Positions 12,278-24,047 of a stretch of DNA of 64,000 nucleotides are shown here, piece by piece. A program made the position numbers and the translations under genes. Each line of letters starts with the position of its first letter. Within the stretch, counting starts at the first letter, position 1. The DNA is taken from contig NC_079505.1 of assembly GCF_030052815.1 (NCBI RefSeq), forward strand, positions 6,032,265-6,096,264, read 5' to 3'. This stretch comes from Hevea brasiliensis (taxonomy: Eukaryota; Streptophyta; Magnoliopsida; Malpighiales; Euphorbiaceae). The notes under the pieces are model-generated. The model was given only the letters and a program-made list of their open reading frames with translations, had not been told where the DNA came from and did no database searches.

Positions 12278-15200
12278 TTATCTTCGACTATTCGCTGTCT
12301 TCCCCTTGCTTAGATCTGCAAGCTCCTCAATGAGCTTTCTTTCTTCACTGCCCAATCTTTTTGGAATTTCAACTTGTACGCGAACCAACTGATCACCCCT
12401 CATGTTGCTTTTGTTGAGCACTGGGACTCCTTTCTTTGCCATCACAAGTGTTGTATTCGGTTGAGTTCCAGCTGGGATTTTGAGATCGACCATACCATCA
12501 ACTGTTGGTACCTTAATCGTTGTACCCAAAATTGCATCTATATATGACACTTTGCATGTGTACAAGATGTTGATGTCATCGCGTTTTAGTACGGGGTCTG
12601 GGATGACTTCAATAATAACAAAGAGGTCGCCAGGTGATCCACCTCTCTTTCCAGCATTACCTTCAGATCGCACCCTCAAACGGCTTCCAGAGTCCACACC
12701 AGCTGGCACTTTCAAACTGATACGTTTTGTCCTCCTTACCCGTCCATCCCCAGAACATGTGTTGCAAGCGGTAAATGTTTCCCCAGTCCCCCCACATGAA
12801 GAGCAGGTCATTACCTGCTGAAAGACGCCTAATGGAGTCCTTGCTGATGAAACAACCTGACCTTGGCCGCCACATGTACTACATCTAGATGGTGTTGTCC
12901 CAGGTTTTGCGCCTGAACCATTGCAGGTGCCACAGCTCTCGAGTCGGGTTATCTCAATCTCTTTTTCAACCCCAAAAACTGCTTCCTTAAACATTAAGAT
13001 AAGATTGTAATATTCATCCTGACCATCGACTGCTCTACTCCGGGAAGCTCTGCCCCCCATGCCGCCCATACCTCCCATTCCTCCCATGCCCTCAAATAGT
13101 GACTCAAACAAATCAAAAGGATTGCTGAAATCCTGGTATATCAAAGCAACAGATCAAACAATGTGAAGGCAGGAGATGAAAAAATGATGACAAAATATGA
13201 AATCTAGAAGCCATGATCTCACGTTTCATTCGTTGAAATTAACTTACCCCCATGCCCATACCAGCACCTTTAAGTCCAGCCTCACCATACCTGTCATACA
13301 AAGATCGTTTCTCATCATCTGATAAGACCTGCAGGGCAAATTATTGTAGATTATGGTGATCAAAACTGCTGTGGCTTAATCATAAACCAGAAAACAGGAT
13401 GACCACAGAACTGAATTTATACCTCATATGCATTGCTAATTTCCTTAAACTTCTGCTCTGCCCCAGATTCTCTGCATCAAAGGATAGAATATAATTCAAA
13501 CAGGTCTGACAGGACAATATTCACAAAAACAGACCTTGAATAGCATTATGTTCTATGCAACTTAATTAGAAAAGCAACTGACTTTTGCAGATCTATAACT
13601 ATAACTCTTGTTATTTTAGGTTCTCCTCCAATGCAAATGGATATATTTAAATACAAAATCTGAAAAAAAGGATTTTGTATCACTTTTAACCCCTGCGACT
13701 CTAAGCAAGGTGCAATCCTTTATTTCCAAATTTCTTAGTAATGCTAACACTATAGTCCATATGTGCCCCAAAGATGAACCCCCCTTCATCTACAAATTCT
13801 TATACCCATACACATCTAGCTTCACACTGACCCTATCATATAGAAGGAGGAAAATTAAATCTGTAGGGCATGAGAAAGAAGAGAAAAAAGTGCTGTCTTC
13901 TTGAAAATTTTCAAGTTCCAAATTTGAGAAGCTTCTCTGTAAACCTCCAAACTATAGAGGGTGCAGTAACCAGAGATTTTATCAACCAAGTCAACAAGTA
14001 GCATAATAAATGAACATCACTATTCTTATTTAGCAAACTAAGGGGCAGGTTCCACTTGTGTAATATAGATTCTCATTGAAAAGATTATGTAAAAGAAAAA
14101 AGGGTGTGAATTGAAGCTAGAGCTTCCTGCAAATTGTCACGAGACTTTGTACTGAATATGACAATTAACTTAAGAGCCTTTGAACCATCTTCAAACATAG
14201 CATAAAAATGTTTTGAATTATGATACTTTGCACATCCTACATTTTCTTCAATTCAGAAATAATTTGCCATATCCAAATATCACTATTTGTCTTCTATGGA
14301 TGTTTGCCATAACAGTAGATTCTTAAAATTCTTGATAAAGTTCAGTGATCCTACTCCAATTCATGATCCACTAGAAATCCAATCCTTAAAAATTGCATTG
14401 GATTAATCTAAGCTCTCATACGTAACATAAATGACCAACAACCAGGAATAGTTTAGGCCACATGCTGCAAGAAGGAAGGGAAAATGGAAATAAGTGGGAA
14501 AAAGGGGATGGTCAGAGGCAGCCAGTCCAAGCATACCATCTTCCATTGGCTTGTACAAATTACCCACATGGCCACATCCAAATCTAATATCAGTGCATCC
14601 AAAAGAATGAAAAGAGTGACCGCCTCAATCTAACCCACAGCTAGTTGTAGTAACAAAGCATACAATCCAAAATTTAAAACACAACAAAAAAAGGTAATAT
14701 TGTGTTGCCACAAGATAGAGGAAACAAGGACAGCAGAGATGAGGAAGGGGGACGGTCATGCTCATATAAAAGCTAACTTACTTGTTCACATCTGGATGGT
14801 AACTCCTAGCAAGTTTTCGGTATGCTGAAACCAAGAGGCATAAGGAGTTAGTATATCTTAAATTTTAGTACAACAAGAGAGGATAAGCCAAGAGTAATAA
14901 CTCTATAATAACATCAGTACATTGTCTGTATATAAGATCTCGCTTCATTCATTTTTTAAGCTCCAGGATTTCCTCTTACAAAGACAGTGTGGTTAAATTG
15001 TCAATCAATGTAACTAGAACAAGTATTCATCAAAATTTTGAACTGAAGTGAAATTTTGGTTCAACAATTTATTCCTATCGGTTATCATTTTAAAAAAAAA
15101 AAAAAAAAACACTCTGCTGGTGCCTACATCAGTTTTGGAAGTTTATTCAACCTCTTTGAGCTATATACTATATTATGAGTATGTTTGGGTAATTTTTGGG

Positions 15201-18200
15201 TTTCAATGGGCATGACAGTACAAATGATGCCAACATTATTCCAGCTGTGTGCCAATGGGACCTCAATGGTCTATTGTTCCTACTTATTCTTATTCTTGTA
15301 ACAGAAAACAGGTCAATGATGACAATAATAATTTCTGGCACATCCTGCAGTTGTTTCAAAGCAGACAACCATTATGTATTATCTTTGAAGCTAAAAAATT
15401 TTGCACTCAAAACGCTAAACCTAATAAAAGAGAAAGCAAATAACAGTCTAAAATCTTTCCTGACAGCTTAATTAAAATCCTAAGTATTTGTTCTTGTTTG
15501 GGGAACAGCCGCACTGACCAGCCATCATCCTAATCATTATTTAGATTGATATCCTCTGTTTAATTTAGCCACCAAGTAAATAACCGATCGAAATTTTAGC
15601 CATTGTCAGAATGTCCTTGCACCTGAATTGTTCATTTTGTTACCATAAATAATCCACCAAAACTGTTTTTTTTTTTTTTTCCTGGTCTAGTTTGATCTGC
15701 AAATCCTAGTTCTAGATTCATTCTTCCAGCTAAAAGATACCTAAAATCAGAACCCTCTTCCAGCACTAGAATACCACAAGGCAATTTGCAGAAGCTACAT
15801 CAATCTTCCCACTGCTGTCCAACCTCAACTAGTGTCAAACACCAATATTAAGGTGGGAATCCTTTCAATTTAATGACTCTTATTGACTTCCATAATAATA
15901 TATCAACCAAGTCTTACACAATGTTCTAAAGAAGTTCACATAATTATATATGTGAACCACATAAGGCAAACAAAATAGAAAATCCCACAAATTAACTAGG
16001 ATGGAAGCTGTGGAGTTCTGAAGCCTTAATTCTTTCAAACTAGAAGGAAATGCACCCTTTCCAAAGCAACATCACTTAGAATAACAGTGTATTTTGCCAC
16101 TTGTAATAGAGAGGACAAATTTTCTTCACTGCTTTCAATCACCATAATTGAGAACTATGACATGGTAAGGCTCAAAGGGGTAAAAAAAGAAAGAGAAATT
16201 TAAAATTGAAGAATAAAGTTTGCAATAATAATTATATACACTTCTAGAAAGACACGGAAAGAAAATGTTCTATTTTCTGTCACTTGTCCTGATATATATC
16301 CTTTAAGCTCTTCACAAAGATCTGATTTCTAGATTTCTTGTTGAGGGAAATTCCTTTTATTGAAATTTTCATGTTCCAAGAAATTTAAATTACAGGGAAA
16401 AATGTTCTCACTTTGTTCTTAATGTCATGAATTTTATTTTATTATCTAGTGTATTACACAACTTTTGGAGAATTATGGCATATTATCTTCCAAATATCTC
16501 TATTTTGCCTAATGCATCACCATTTCATTAGGAAAGCTAAAATTTCTTATGAAGTCAACGCTTTTTTTAGGTTAATGGTTCTCAGTTGAATCAAAACCAA
16601 TAACTTGTACAAATGAGGCGGCCTTCCAAAGCGTTGACTCCCAATGTTTCCAACTTTATGTTATGAACTACTGTAGTAGGAAGTAAAACAATTATCTTTT
16701 CTTCTACGCCGTTTTGCCTCTCGGACTATTTGAAACAGACTCTTTGATTTTTCTGGTGAAAAATAGGTATGCCTGCAAATTAGGTCCGAAAAAGAAGACG
16801 GGTCTTTTTCTTTTTTTTTTTTGGGGGGGGGAGGGGGGAACAATTATAGTGTGACCTTTTTTTTCTTCTCTCTATCAGAATTCTTTGTTTATATAATAAA
16901 AATAAAATCTGCACGATAGAGATGGGGAAAATGAAAGGGAATTTTTTGCACATCAACAATTTATGAAATCTTAGGCATTCAGGCTTTCCACATGGAAGCA
17001 TCAAAGAAAGGATGAATTAAACTGCGATAAACAAAGAATATGAAGAATGGTGGGTGCACATACCACTTTTGATTTCAGATTTACTTGCATTTTTTGACAC
17101 ACCAAGTATAGAATAGTAATCCTGCAATTCAGAAAAAGTTCACACTCCATGTAAATATATGAGAGAGATAGGATCTCAATTATAGAAACAAGATAGCATT
17201 TTAAAAGGGGAAATTAAGTGAGACAGCCAATACTGCCTCCATTGTCATCATAAAGCAAATATAAAAAGTGGTTCCACTCACAGCATCAGCTCTAACTGCA
17301 AATTGTGATCCCCTATGACGATGTGAAGCTTGAGATGGCCCCACATAAGATAATATGGGGAAGGAATCCCGTGAAAATAGGCTTGAATTAGGTGCTGCCA
17401 AATAGCTCATCTTGTTATTAGGACTGCAAAACGGTTTTAAATGCACAGAATTATCTTTTGCAGCAAACTATATCCGAAGTTCATTCACAGCACACTACAT
17501 GATGAAAATTTCATGCCTCAAAAAGTTAATCTGATGCATTAAATGACACAAAAATAATAGAAGCAATAACAACAATCACTACTATCTGATATTGAAGCAG
17601 AAAAATATAATAAAAATCCCTTCAACCACCAATGAGTAATTTAAAAAATAAATCTGTTAAAAGATGGACAACCAAACTGAGCTTCCAATTATATGACGAA
17701 ATAAAATAGAAGAGCATGCAAATTTAATTAATCAAGTAAGAAAACTCACAAGGTTTTATCAACAAGCAACAGCACGTTCTCATTGATCCCAGCTTCAGTA
17801 GGGAAACAACTAACAAGTCACATCATGACTAAGAAATCATTCCTCATAATTAACATGTGTATTTCTTGACTCTTATATTCCGCTTGTATAAGGAGCTTCA
17901 CATTCTACCTTCTTTTCTCAATGTAAATTATAATTTTAGAGAAAAACATAAACTGCACAGGTTTCTAGTAACTCCTTTCATTTTGAAAACAGCATTATAA
18001 AGCATCCTCCAATAAAATTTAATTTCTTTTAGCATAAATTTCATTTGGGTTGCTTCAACTATTCAAGGATTTTAGGAGCTGAAGAGCAATTCAGGTAACA
18101 AAATGAACATAAAACGATAATTCAGAGATGGGTAGAGTTACTAGGGTATAGACTATTATAACTGTTGAATCTTCAATTTAGGGTGAATTCTGAACGAATA

Positions 18201-18529
18201 ACCTTTACATGATTATGGGTCCCCAAAAGGTAAGAATTTCACTAAAAGCATGACAGTAAGCCTTCGACTAAGGACTTGATTATGGCACAACATCAATGAC
18301 ACACACATAGTTCCATCAACAAGCTGCTTAGTGCTTTCAGTTCCTTTACACATACAAATGTATGTTTGCATGTAATTATACAAGAGAAAAAGAGAAGGGG
18401 ATGGACAAATAGATATACTCACCCATATTGAGAGGTCACTATCCCATTTTTCATATAGGATCTAAGCATGAACTGAGGTCGAATACCCCAATGAGCAACA
18501 TATGTGCTTCCACAAGGTATAATGGCCAT
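12278..18529 (-). CDS. Chloroplast type-A DnaJ chaperone (DJA6-like), 7 coding exons
   Basis: The coding exons, in transcript order, are 18529-18423, 17423-17282, 17121-17064, 14824-14782, 13471-13423, 13328-13248 and 13132-12278. They sum to 1335 nt (444 aa plus stop), and every junction is GT-AG and in phase. Residues 1-83 look like a plastid transit peptide (start [14 protein letters not shown]). Residues 84-148 are the J domain with the HPD triad at about 112-114, which stimulates Hsp70 ATPase. A Gly/Met-rich linker of GGM repeats follows at about 174-188. Four CxxCxGxG zinc-finger repeats occupy about 227-294, then the C-terminal substrate-binding domain. All catalytic and zinc-binding residues are present, so this should be a working cochaperone of plastid Hsp70. 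Arabidopsis relatives DJA5/DJA6 help load iron for Fe-S cluster assembly; that role is inferred by family only. Introns reach 2.2 kb. Confidence 0.95.
16811..16840. repeat. Poly-T/poly-G tract in a DnaJ intron
   Basis: A run of T residues is followed directly by a run of G residues (GGGGGGGGGAGGGGGG) inside the 2.2-kb intron. It is a simple low-complexity tract of the sort that collects sequencing errors. Confidence 0.7.
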
Positions 18530-19456
18530 CCGATAGAAGTTTAGAGATGGAGAGGACCAGATCAATAAGTATACACCTGAAACCTTTTTCTAGCTGAAAA
18601 ACATAAAACATAGAAATTTAGTTACCACAAATAATGGCATTTGAAGTCACTAAAGCACTATTCAGAGTACATATCTTATAGGCGTATACATGCTAAATGA
18701 TTGTACATCAAGAACAGAAGACTTTTCCTATTTTCTTCAGGAAAGGAGAAACCATTTTAGTAGACTAAGCCTCAAAAGATTAGAGGCCTTAAGGGATTAA
18801 TAATGCAAGGCATATCCATGCTTAAAGATTAAAGCTCTTTCCTTTTTTGGCACATCAGAATATTAACTTGACTCTTTGCTTCAAGTAACCCCTCTCACCC
18901 CACCCAGCACCAGCAGGTTTTAAACTGGAGAGAGATTTCAAGCCTTTACTGCTAGATATTTGAGACTTCGAAAAATAACACCAACTAATAGGTTTCTAAA
19001 TCATAATGTCCATATGGAATATGAACAGGAAGAGGAAGAGGACGAGGAAGACTCACTGAAAATCCTTCAAAAACCTTACTTTGCCAACAGAAAGAGCTTC
19101 CCAAAAATAGTAAAAGCACAATAGTTTTAGGGTGAAAGTGCTTCATTCACTATATTTAAGCATAAACACAAACTCTACTTTCTACAGAAATTATGGAACT
19201 AGTTAACTTGCTCTTGAAAGCCAAGAAATGAACTTTACCTTCGAAAAACCAACAAAAACACTTCCAAAATAGGGATTAAGGAAATTCAAAATCACAAAAA
19301 CAAAACACAGCAATACCCAATTACCATTCAAGCTATTTATCACTAGTTTCATGGACCCAATGTCAATGGTATTCAATTTCGATTATAGAAATACCCCAAC
19401 CAACAAACACAAAAGAAACTATATTTTCTGTCCAAACAGAAAGAGGTGAAAGTACC

Positions 19457-19600
19457 TGCGTCTTCAATTGAAGAGTCGGCGGCTTCTTCACTGTCTCGCG
19501 CAGAGGGGGGAGAGAGAGAGAGAGATTGGCTAGTTGCAGTTGCAGGCAGAAGAAAAGCAGGTGAAAAGACGAGGCTAGAGTAGAGCCTAGAGCTTTCTCA
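19457..19600 (-). other. 5' UTR exon of the DnaJ gene (approximate 5' limit)
   Basis: On the minus strand a CT-rich leader (TCTCTCTCTCTCTCCCCCC) ends at GACGCAG followed by a GTACTTT donor at 19456. A matching acceptor (GGTTTCAG) lies at 18577, upstream of the start codon at 18529. The leader is therefore split by an intron of about 880 bp. No upstream ATG would compete with 18529 in the part I read. The transcription start is not fixed. Confidence 0.55.
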
Positions 19601-20651
19601 CTGGAGAGGAAGAAAACCTCATTAAAATCAGCTTCATTTCCCTGCTTTCCTTATTCTATTTCATCTGCGTGTACCCTAATTATCCGCCGTTCGATTGACT
19701 TAAGTTCAATTAGAATAAACAAATAAATAAAAAGAATAAATATTTTAAATATTTACTACATTTTTAATTATGGCTGATTTTTTAATATTATTTCTATATA
19801 ATCATGAATTCAAAATTTGACCTTTTTAAAGTATTTAATATTATTTAATTAAATTTATTAACATATAGGTATATATTAATTATCTTTTTAATGTTGTTAA
19901 ATTACGGCTATATATATACATATCATCTTACTCACTTGAAGAAATTAAATTCGAGTCATTATTTTTTTAATTTTTTATTTAAAAAATTAAAAAATTCTCA
20001 TATTTTATTAAATATACACGTCGAGTTTTATATAAAATTAATTGAAATTTATATAATGAATGTAATAATTTAAATACAAATCTATGATATAATAATTGTT
20101 AAGTTTAATTTTATAGTCACAACATTTTATATTTAAATAGTACATATTTTTTTACACGTGTTAAAACGATCAAAAGTGCTTGTATTTATTATAATATTTA
20201 TTTAATATTATATTAACACATGTTTAATATGTAAATGTATTTGTTAAAAAGGTGTGGAAATTTGATTTTTTTTTTCTATAAAAAGAGAAATTTGAATACT
20301 TTTGAAGTGTGAAATGAATATGTTTATTATTATTATTATTATTTTAATAATTATTAATTAACCAAATTATGGATTTTTTCTAAAAAAATATAACTTTTAT
20401 TTATTCATTTATTTATTTTACATACAAATTTTAAATTTGAATTTGTACATATGAGGTATCTATAATCTATAGAAATTACTATATTTTTTGCAACATCTTA
20501 AATTTTAATTAAAATAATAGAAATTAAATGTGAAATGCTACATAAGTATATTTTATTTAATTTTATTTATAATATTTTTTAACATTATTAAAAAATATTA
20601 TATATTTTTTTATGCGAAGAAATTTTATTTTTTTAAATTAATATTTTTTTG
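19601..20651. other. AT-rich intergenic DNA
   Basis: This includes the presumed DnaJ promoter at its left edge and then about 1 kb of A/T-rich DNA. No gene is supported; the frames at 19891-20073 and 20530-20736 are compositional. Confidence 0.5.
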
Positions 20652-21429
20652 TGTCACAAAGGGTTTTGTGGTCTCCGGACAATTCTCACTGAAGTGGAAA
20701 GTGAGGAGTCGCCACTTTAATTTTGACAAAAATTAAAGAAACCATTTATTGCTTTAGAAAGAATTCGACCACTTTAAAAATAGAGATTCTGGGTTCGGAA
20801 TCCGTATACGTGTGAGAAAGGTGTTAGGCACCCCAGATCGTCCCTCGATGAGGGGAAGTAGATTTAAGAGTATGCTCTTTATAACTTAAGATCGATAATA
20901 TTGTTAGAGTTTAAATTACTATGTTGGTTCTCACATTCATTATAGGAACGCTTGATATTTTACTTTTCGGGGTTGTCCCAAGAACATAAGTAAATGAGAC
21001 AATCCTGAAGTGAGTTGATTATGATCATTTGATTTATTAAATAAATATATTATATTCTATTATATTCCTCCCTCTACGAAATTAGGACTCTAATCTCGAA
21101 GAGGTGTTATTTGGTCCCTAGAGGTTTACAATGAGTGAGGAGGACTTTCGGCTCACACATTATTCATCTCGTCATTAGTATCCAAATAATTGAGAGTATG
21201 GTGTATATGTAGTGAATTTTTTTATACTTGAACCAATATAAGTATAGATTCTCGTCCTTTTTAATTATGACTCTAATTCAAAAGGAATGTGTTTATTAAA
21301 ACCTAGAGAGTTCTCTTCATCAATGAGGATTTTCAGTTAATGAAGAAAAGTGCATAATCAACCGTAAAATCTTTACCCATATTGATTGACGAATTTGCAA
21401 TTTGGAGATTGAGTTGTGCGAGCTTAAAT

Positions 21430-22020
21430 TATAGAATTCGAGGAAGGACTCTCCCTCTAAAAAATATAATCTAAGGAAGGACTCTCCCTTATGCGCGTAA
21501 GGACTCTAAGAAGGGCTCTCCATTGGATCCCAGCTATAAGAAAACTTTGGGTGTAAAATTTAGGGTTCGTGGAAGGACTCTCCCGTAAACCTAGCATTCA
21601 AATTTATTTGTAAAAGTTTTTTTTAAAGAGACGTGAAGATGCTTTTCGTAAATAAGAAAATGAGGTTTAAGGAAAGTACTATCTCCTGAGCTCTTATATT
21701 TTATTAAGAGTGGTTTTATAAAGGATGTAAAAAAAACTTTCATAAGTATGAAAGGGAGTTCAAGGAAAGGACTCTCTCCAGAACTCCCAACATTTTGTAA
21801 GGAGTGATTTTTATGAAAGACGTAAAAATTGTAGGGGTCCAAAGAAAAGACTCTCTCCCGAACTCCCTTATTTTGTAAAGAGAATAGTTTTTCTAAAAGG
21901 CGATTGTGAGGGTTCAAGGAAAGGACTCTCTCCCGAACTCCTAATGTTTTATAAAGAGAATAGTTTTTATAAAAGACAATTGTGGGGATTCAAGGAAATG
22001 ACTCTCTTCCAAACTCCAAT
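21430..22020 (-). repeat. Subterminal tandem array in R/U5 of the outer LTR
   Basis: About seven degenerate units of roughly 75-90 bp are built around GGACTCTCTCCCGAACTCC and a TTTTATAAAGAGAATAGTTTT segment. They are most regular at 21660-22010. The array occupies the same position as the 59-bp array at 30490-31031 of the inner LTR and shares its core in reverse complement, but the two arrays have diverged in unit length. Confidence 0.8.
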
Positions 22021-22469
22021 ATCTTATATAAGGATATTGTAGTTTTTCTCAGACTCTTGTTATTTTTCGATCCATAAAATGACATAAATGCTATAAAACA
22101 AAAAAATGCACTATTTCTTAACTCTATATTATGTATGATAACTATACCTGTTATTTCCGATCTCCCAGATTTGCTAACCGTGTAGTGCCCAAACTCATTC
22201 TAACACACCCTGCTTTTATTATTGCCGATCTCTTGCAGTCACATCCGAACTTTAACTACTACTTATTATTTCATCTGAACTCGAACCATTATTCCTAAAG
22301 TGTTTCGGAATAAGAAACATATGCTTCGGAATAAGAAACATACTTTTAATATAAAGTAAAATGATAAAAATGATACTTTCTAGTACCACAACAGCATAAC
22401 AATAATATTTACAAAACCGGCATAAATTAATGTTAACCTTATTCCCCTAAGAGTTCGGCATGACTAAAT

Positions 22470-22476
22470 ATTTATA
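22470..22476 (-). promoter_or_regulatory. TATA box of the outer LTR
   Basis: On the minus strand the context is GGTTCTATAAATATT. The inner LTR has GATTCTATAAATACC at the matching distance from its 3' end (about 1.8-1.9 kb). The shared position and flanks mark this as the U3 core promoter. Confidence 0.65.
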
Positions 22477-22859
22477 GAACCCTGATTCTAGCTTATGTAA
22501 CATTGTGGATGTGACTTCATCCTCTTAAAAGAAACATGTGGACGTCAAGAGTTTTACCTGTAAAGGGACTCCAGCAATGATGGGGTCAGTGAACCCTGAC
22601 AATGAGGCTTAGAAACAGAACTGAAGCAATATTAGGATGAAGTGACAGGTCAAGGTATTTTGGAGGAAATAAGTTATTTGATGCTGATGCTACGATGGGG
22701 ATTCTTTAGAAAATTGACGTTTCTAAAGCCTCCTCCTTATATTCTTTCAACTCTTTTTTTGGGAAAGGACCCCTTCAACAGTGGAGATTTTGGGCATTTA
22801 ACGGGAACGGGGGCCTTAAAATGGAGGGTCAGGATTCAAGATTAAAAGATGAAGGGTCT

Positions 22860-23260
22860 AGATTTAGAAGGACCAAATCCAAGGGTCAATAATTAAAGAG
22901 ACCAAGAATTGAGGGATGAGATTTAGTTCAGGACTCTTTTATCCTTTTCTCTCCAATCCAATGGTTGGGAATTCTGCCTTACGGAACAGATCCAAGGGTT
23001 GGGAATGAAAGGTGCCAAATCTGTTTATTACTTTAATCCAATGGCCTAGGATCTGTCCTTCCTAATGAGATCAAGGGTACAGATTGGAGCATACTAGAAT
23101 GCTTTAACTACCTCAGATCCGATGGTTTAGATTCATCCTTACAAAATGGGGTGGATGGTGGAGATTGAATCGTACTCCAAATGCTTTAACAAACTTAAAT
23201 CTGATGGTGGGAGAGTTGATCTCGTAAATCAAAGATCATGATTCAAAGTAACTCCTGAAG
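22860..23260. repeat. Degenerate tandem repeat in U3 of the outer LTR
   Basis: Imperfect units of about 60-70 bp share ATCCAATGGTTNGGAATTC/ATCTGATGGT and a CTTTAAC word. They are too diverged to count with certainty. No coding sequence is seen. Confidence 0.5.
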
Positions 23261-23542
23261 TTTTGATTTTCCCCAACCCTCCGATCTCTATTGGCTATCT
23301 TCTCGATCTTTTAATCTTGTTCCCCTTTGATTGATGTCTCAATAGTTGCTTATCTGAAAACATACTCGCCCGATCTCTGTTCCTTCCCCTTTACCTCTAA
23401 TCTCTTATTGTCCTTCTGATCTCTTTTCTATCCGTTCTCTCCATCTGGTCTCTATCAGTGCGTATCGAATATCGGGAAAGCATTAAATTTTTCATCAATC
23501 GATGTGCCGCTTCGAGTTCCGCGAGCATTAAATGCTCGGGCC

Positions 23543-23548
23543 TATATA
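23543..23548 (+). promoter_or_regulatory. TATA box of antisense-gene copy 1
   Basis: CCTATATACACC lies 5 bp downstream of the palindrome GAGCATTAAATGCTC (23523-23537) and about 160 bp upstream of the start codon at 23707. The same palindrome precedes the other two copies of this gene. Confidence 0.55.
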
Positions 23549-23706
23549 CACCAAGGGGAAAGGCCCTAATTTGCACATTTCCACTTTCCCTTTCTGGTCA
23601 ATCTCTGACGTGTTCTATCTCCATACCTTGTCTTTTCGGCATCGATTTTCATCATGACAGCCATTTTGATCTTTCTCTGACAACTTCTTTTGTCTTTCAC
23701 CTGAAA

Positions 23707-23838
23707 ATGGACGACAGAGATGGTCAGAGAGTTACGAGAACATCATCCGGTGAAGGTAAGGAAACCGGGCCTAACAGCCGATCTGGGACTGAATCAACCA
23801 TCGTTCTGATCTCTAGTCAGCCTGCCGATCCGAGCTAG
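23707..23838 (+). pseudogene. Antisense extra gene of the giant LTR, copy 1 (5' part only)
   Basis: The start codon at 23707 follows the CTGAAA context seen also in copy 3. The 43 codons (start MDDRDGQRV, including GKETGPNSRSG and SSQPA) align with the N-terminus of copy 3 (MSGTDYQGV..., GKEVGPSRRS, SSRPTE). The frame then stops where an RPL14 fragment begins. The matching 3' end of the gene reappears at about 24110-24180 (GATCGGGCCAGGAAAGACTCG, compare copy 3 near 34576). The middle of the gene is thus gone and the copy cannot make the full protein. Confidence 0.7.
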
Positions 23839-23867
23839 AAACCGATCTTGAGCAAGGGGACTGCTAA

Positions 23868-24047
23868 TTTCAATCTTGATATCGGTGACCGTCTCTTAAA
23901 GTTCATTTGGCTCCTAACCATCTCAGGGGCCCCAACTAGAGCTCGATTCTGGTCAGTGACATCGGCAGTGACAACAAGCTTTTCGTAGTCTTTACCATAG
24001 TTGACAAGAGCTCCCCTCCCGATCTCCACATATCTCTTAAACAACAT
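23868..24047 (-). pseudogene. Fragment of cytosolic ribosomal protein L14 (RPL14)
   Basis: On the minus strand, from ATG at 24047, the frame reads [20 protein letters not shown]..., then [18 protein letters not shown] and MNFKR. This is the conserved N-terminus of eukaryotic RPL14, a 60S subunit protein. After MNFKR a small indel shifts the frame (DIKIEI continues in another frame) and similarity ends near 23868. About 56 codons of the usual 130 or so are present, so it is non-functional. It lies inside the outer giant LTR, in the LTR's own transcription direction, exactly where the middle of antisense-gene copy 1 is missing. Whether it derives from a spliced mRNA or a genomic piece cannot be told from 180 bp. 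Confidence 0.85.

Noticed and set aside
12480..12821. A 113-codon plus-strand frame
   Set aside because: It lies wholly antisense to the zinc-finger and C-terminal exon of the DnaJ gene and has no domain of its own.
15168..15471. Frames of 64-91 codons on both strands in the middle of the DnaJ gene
   Set aside because: They lie in an intron, overlap each other on opposite strands, and show no conserved domain.
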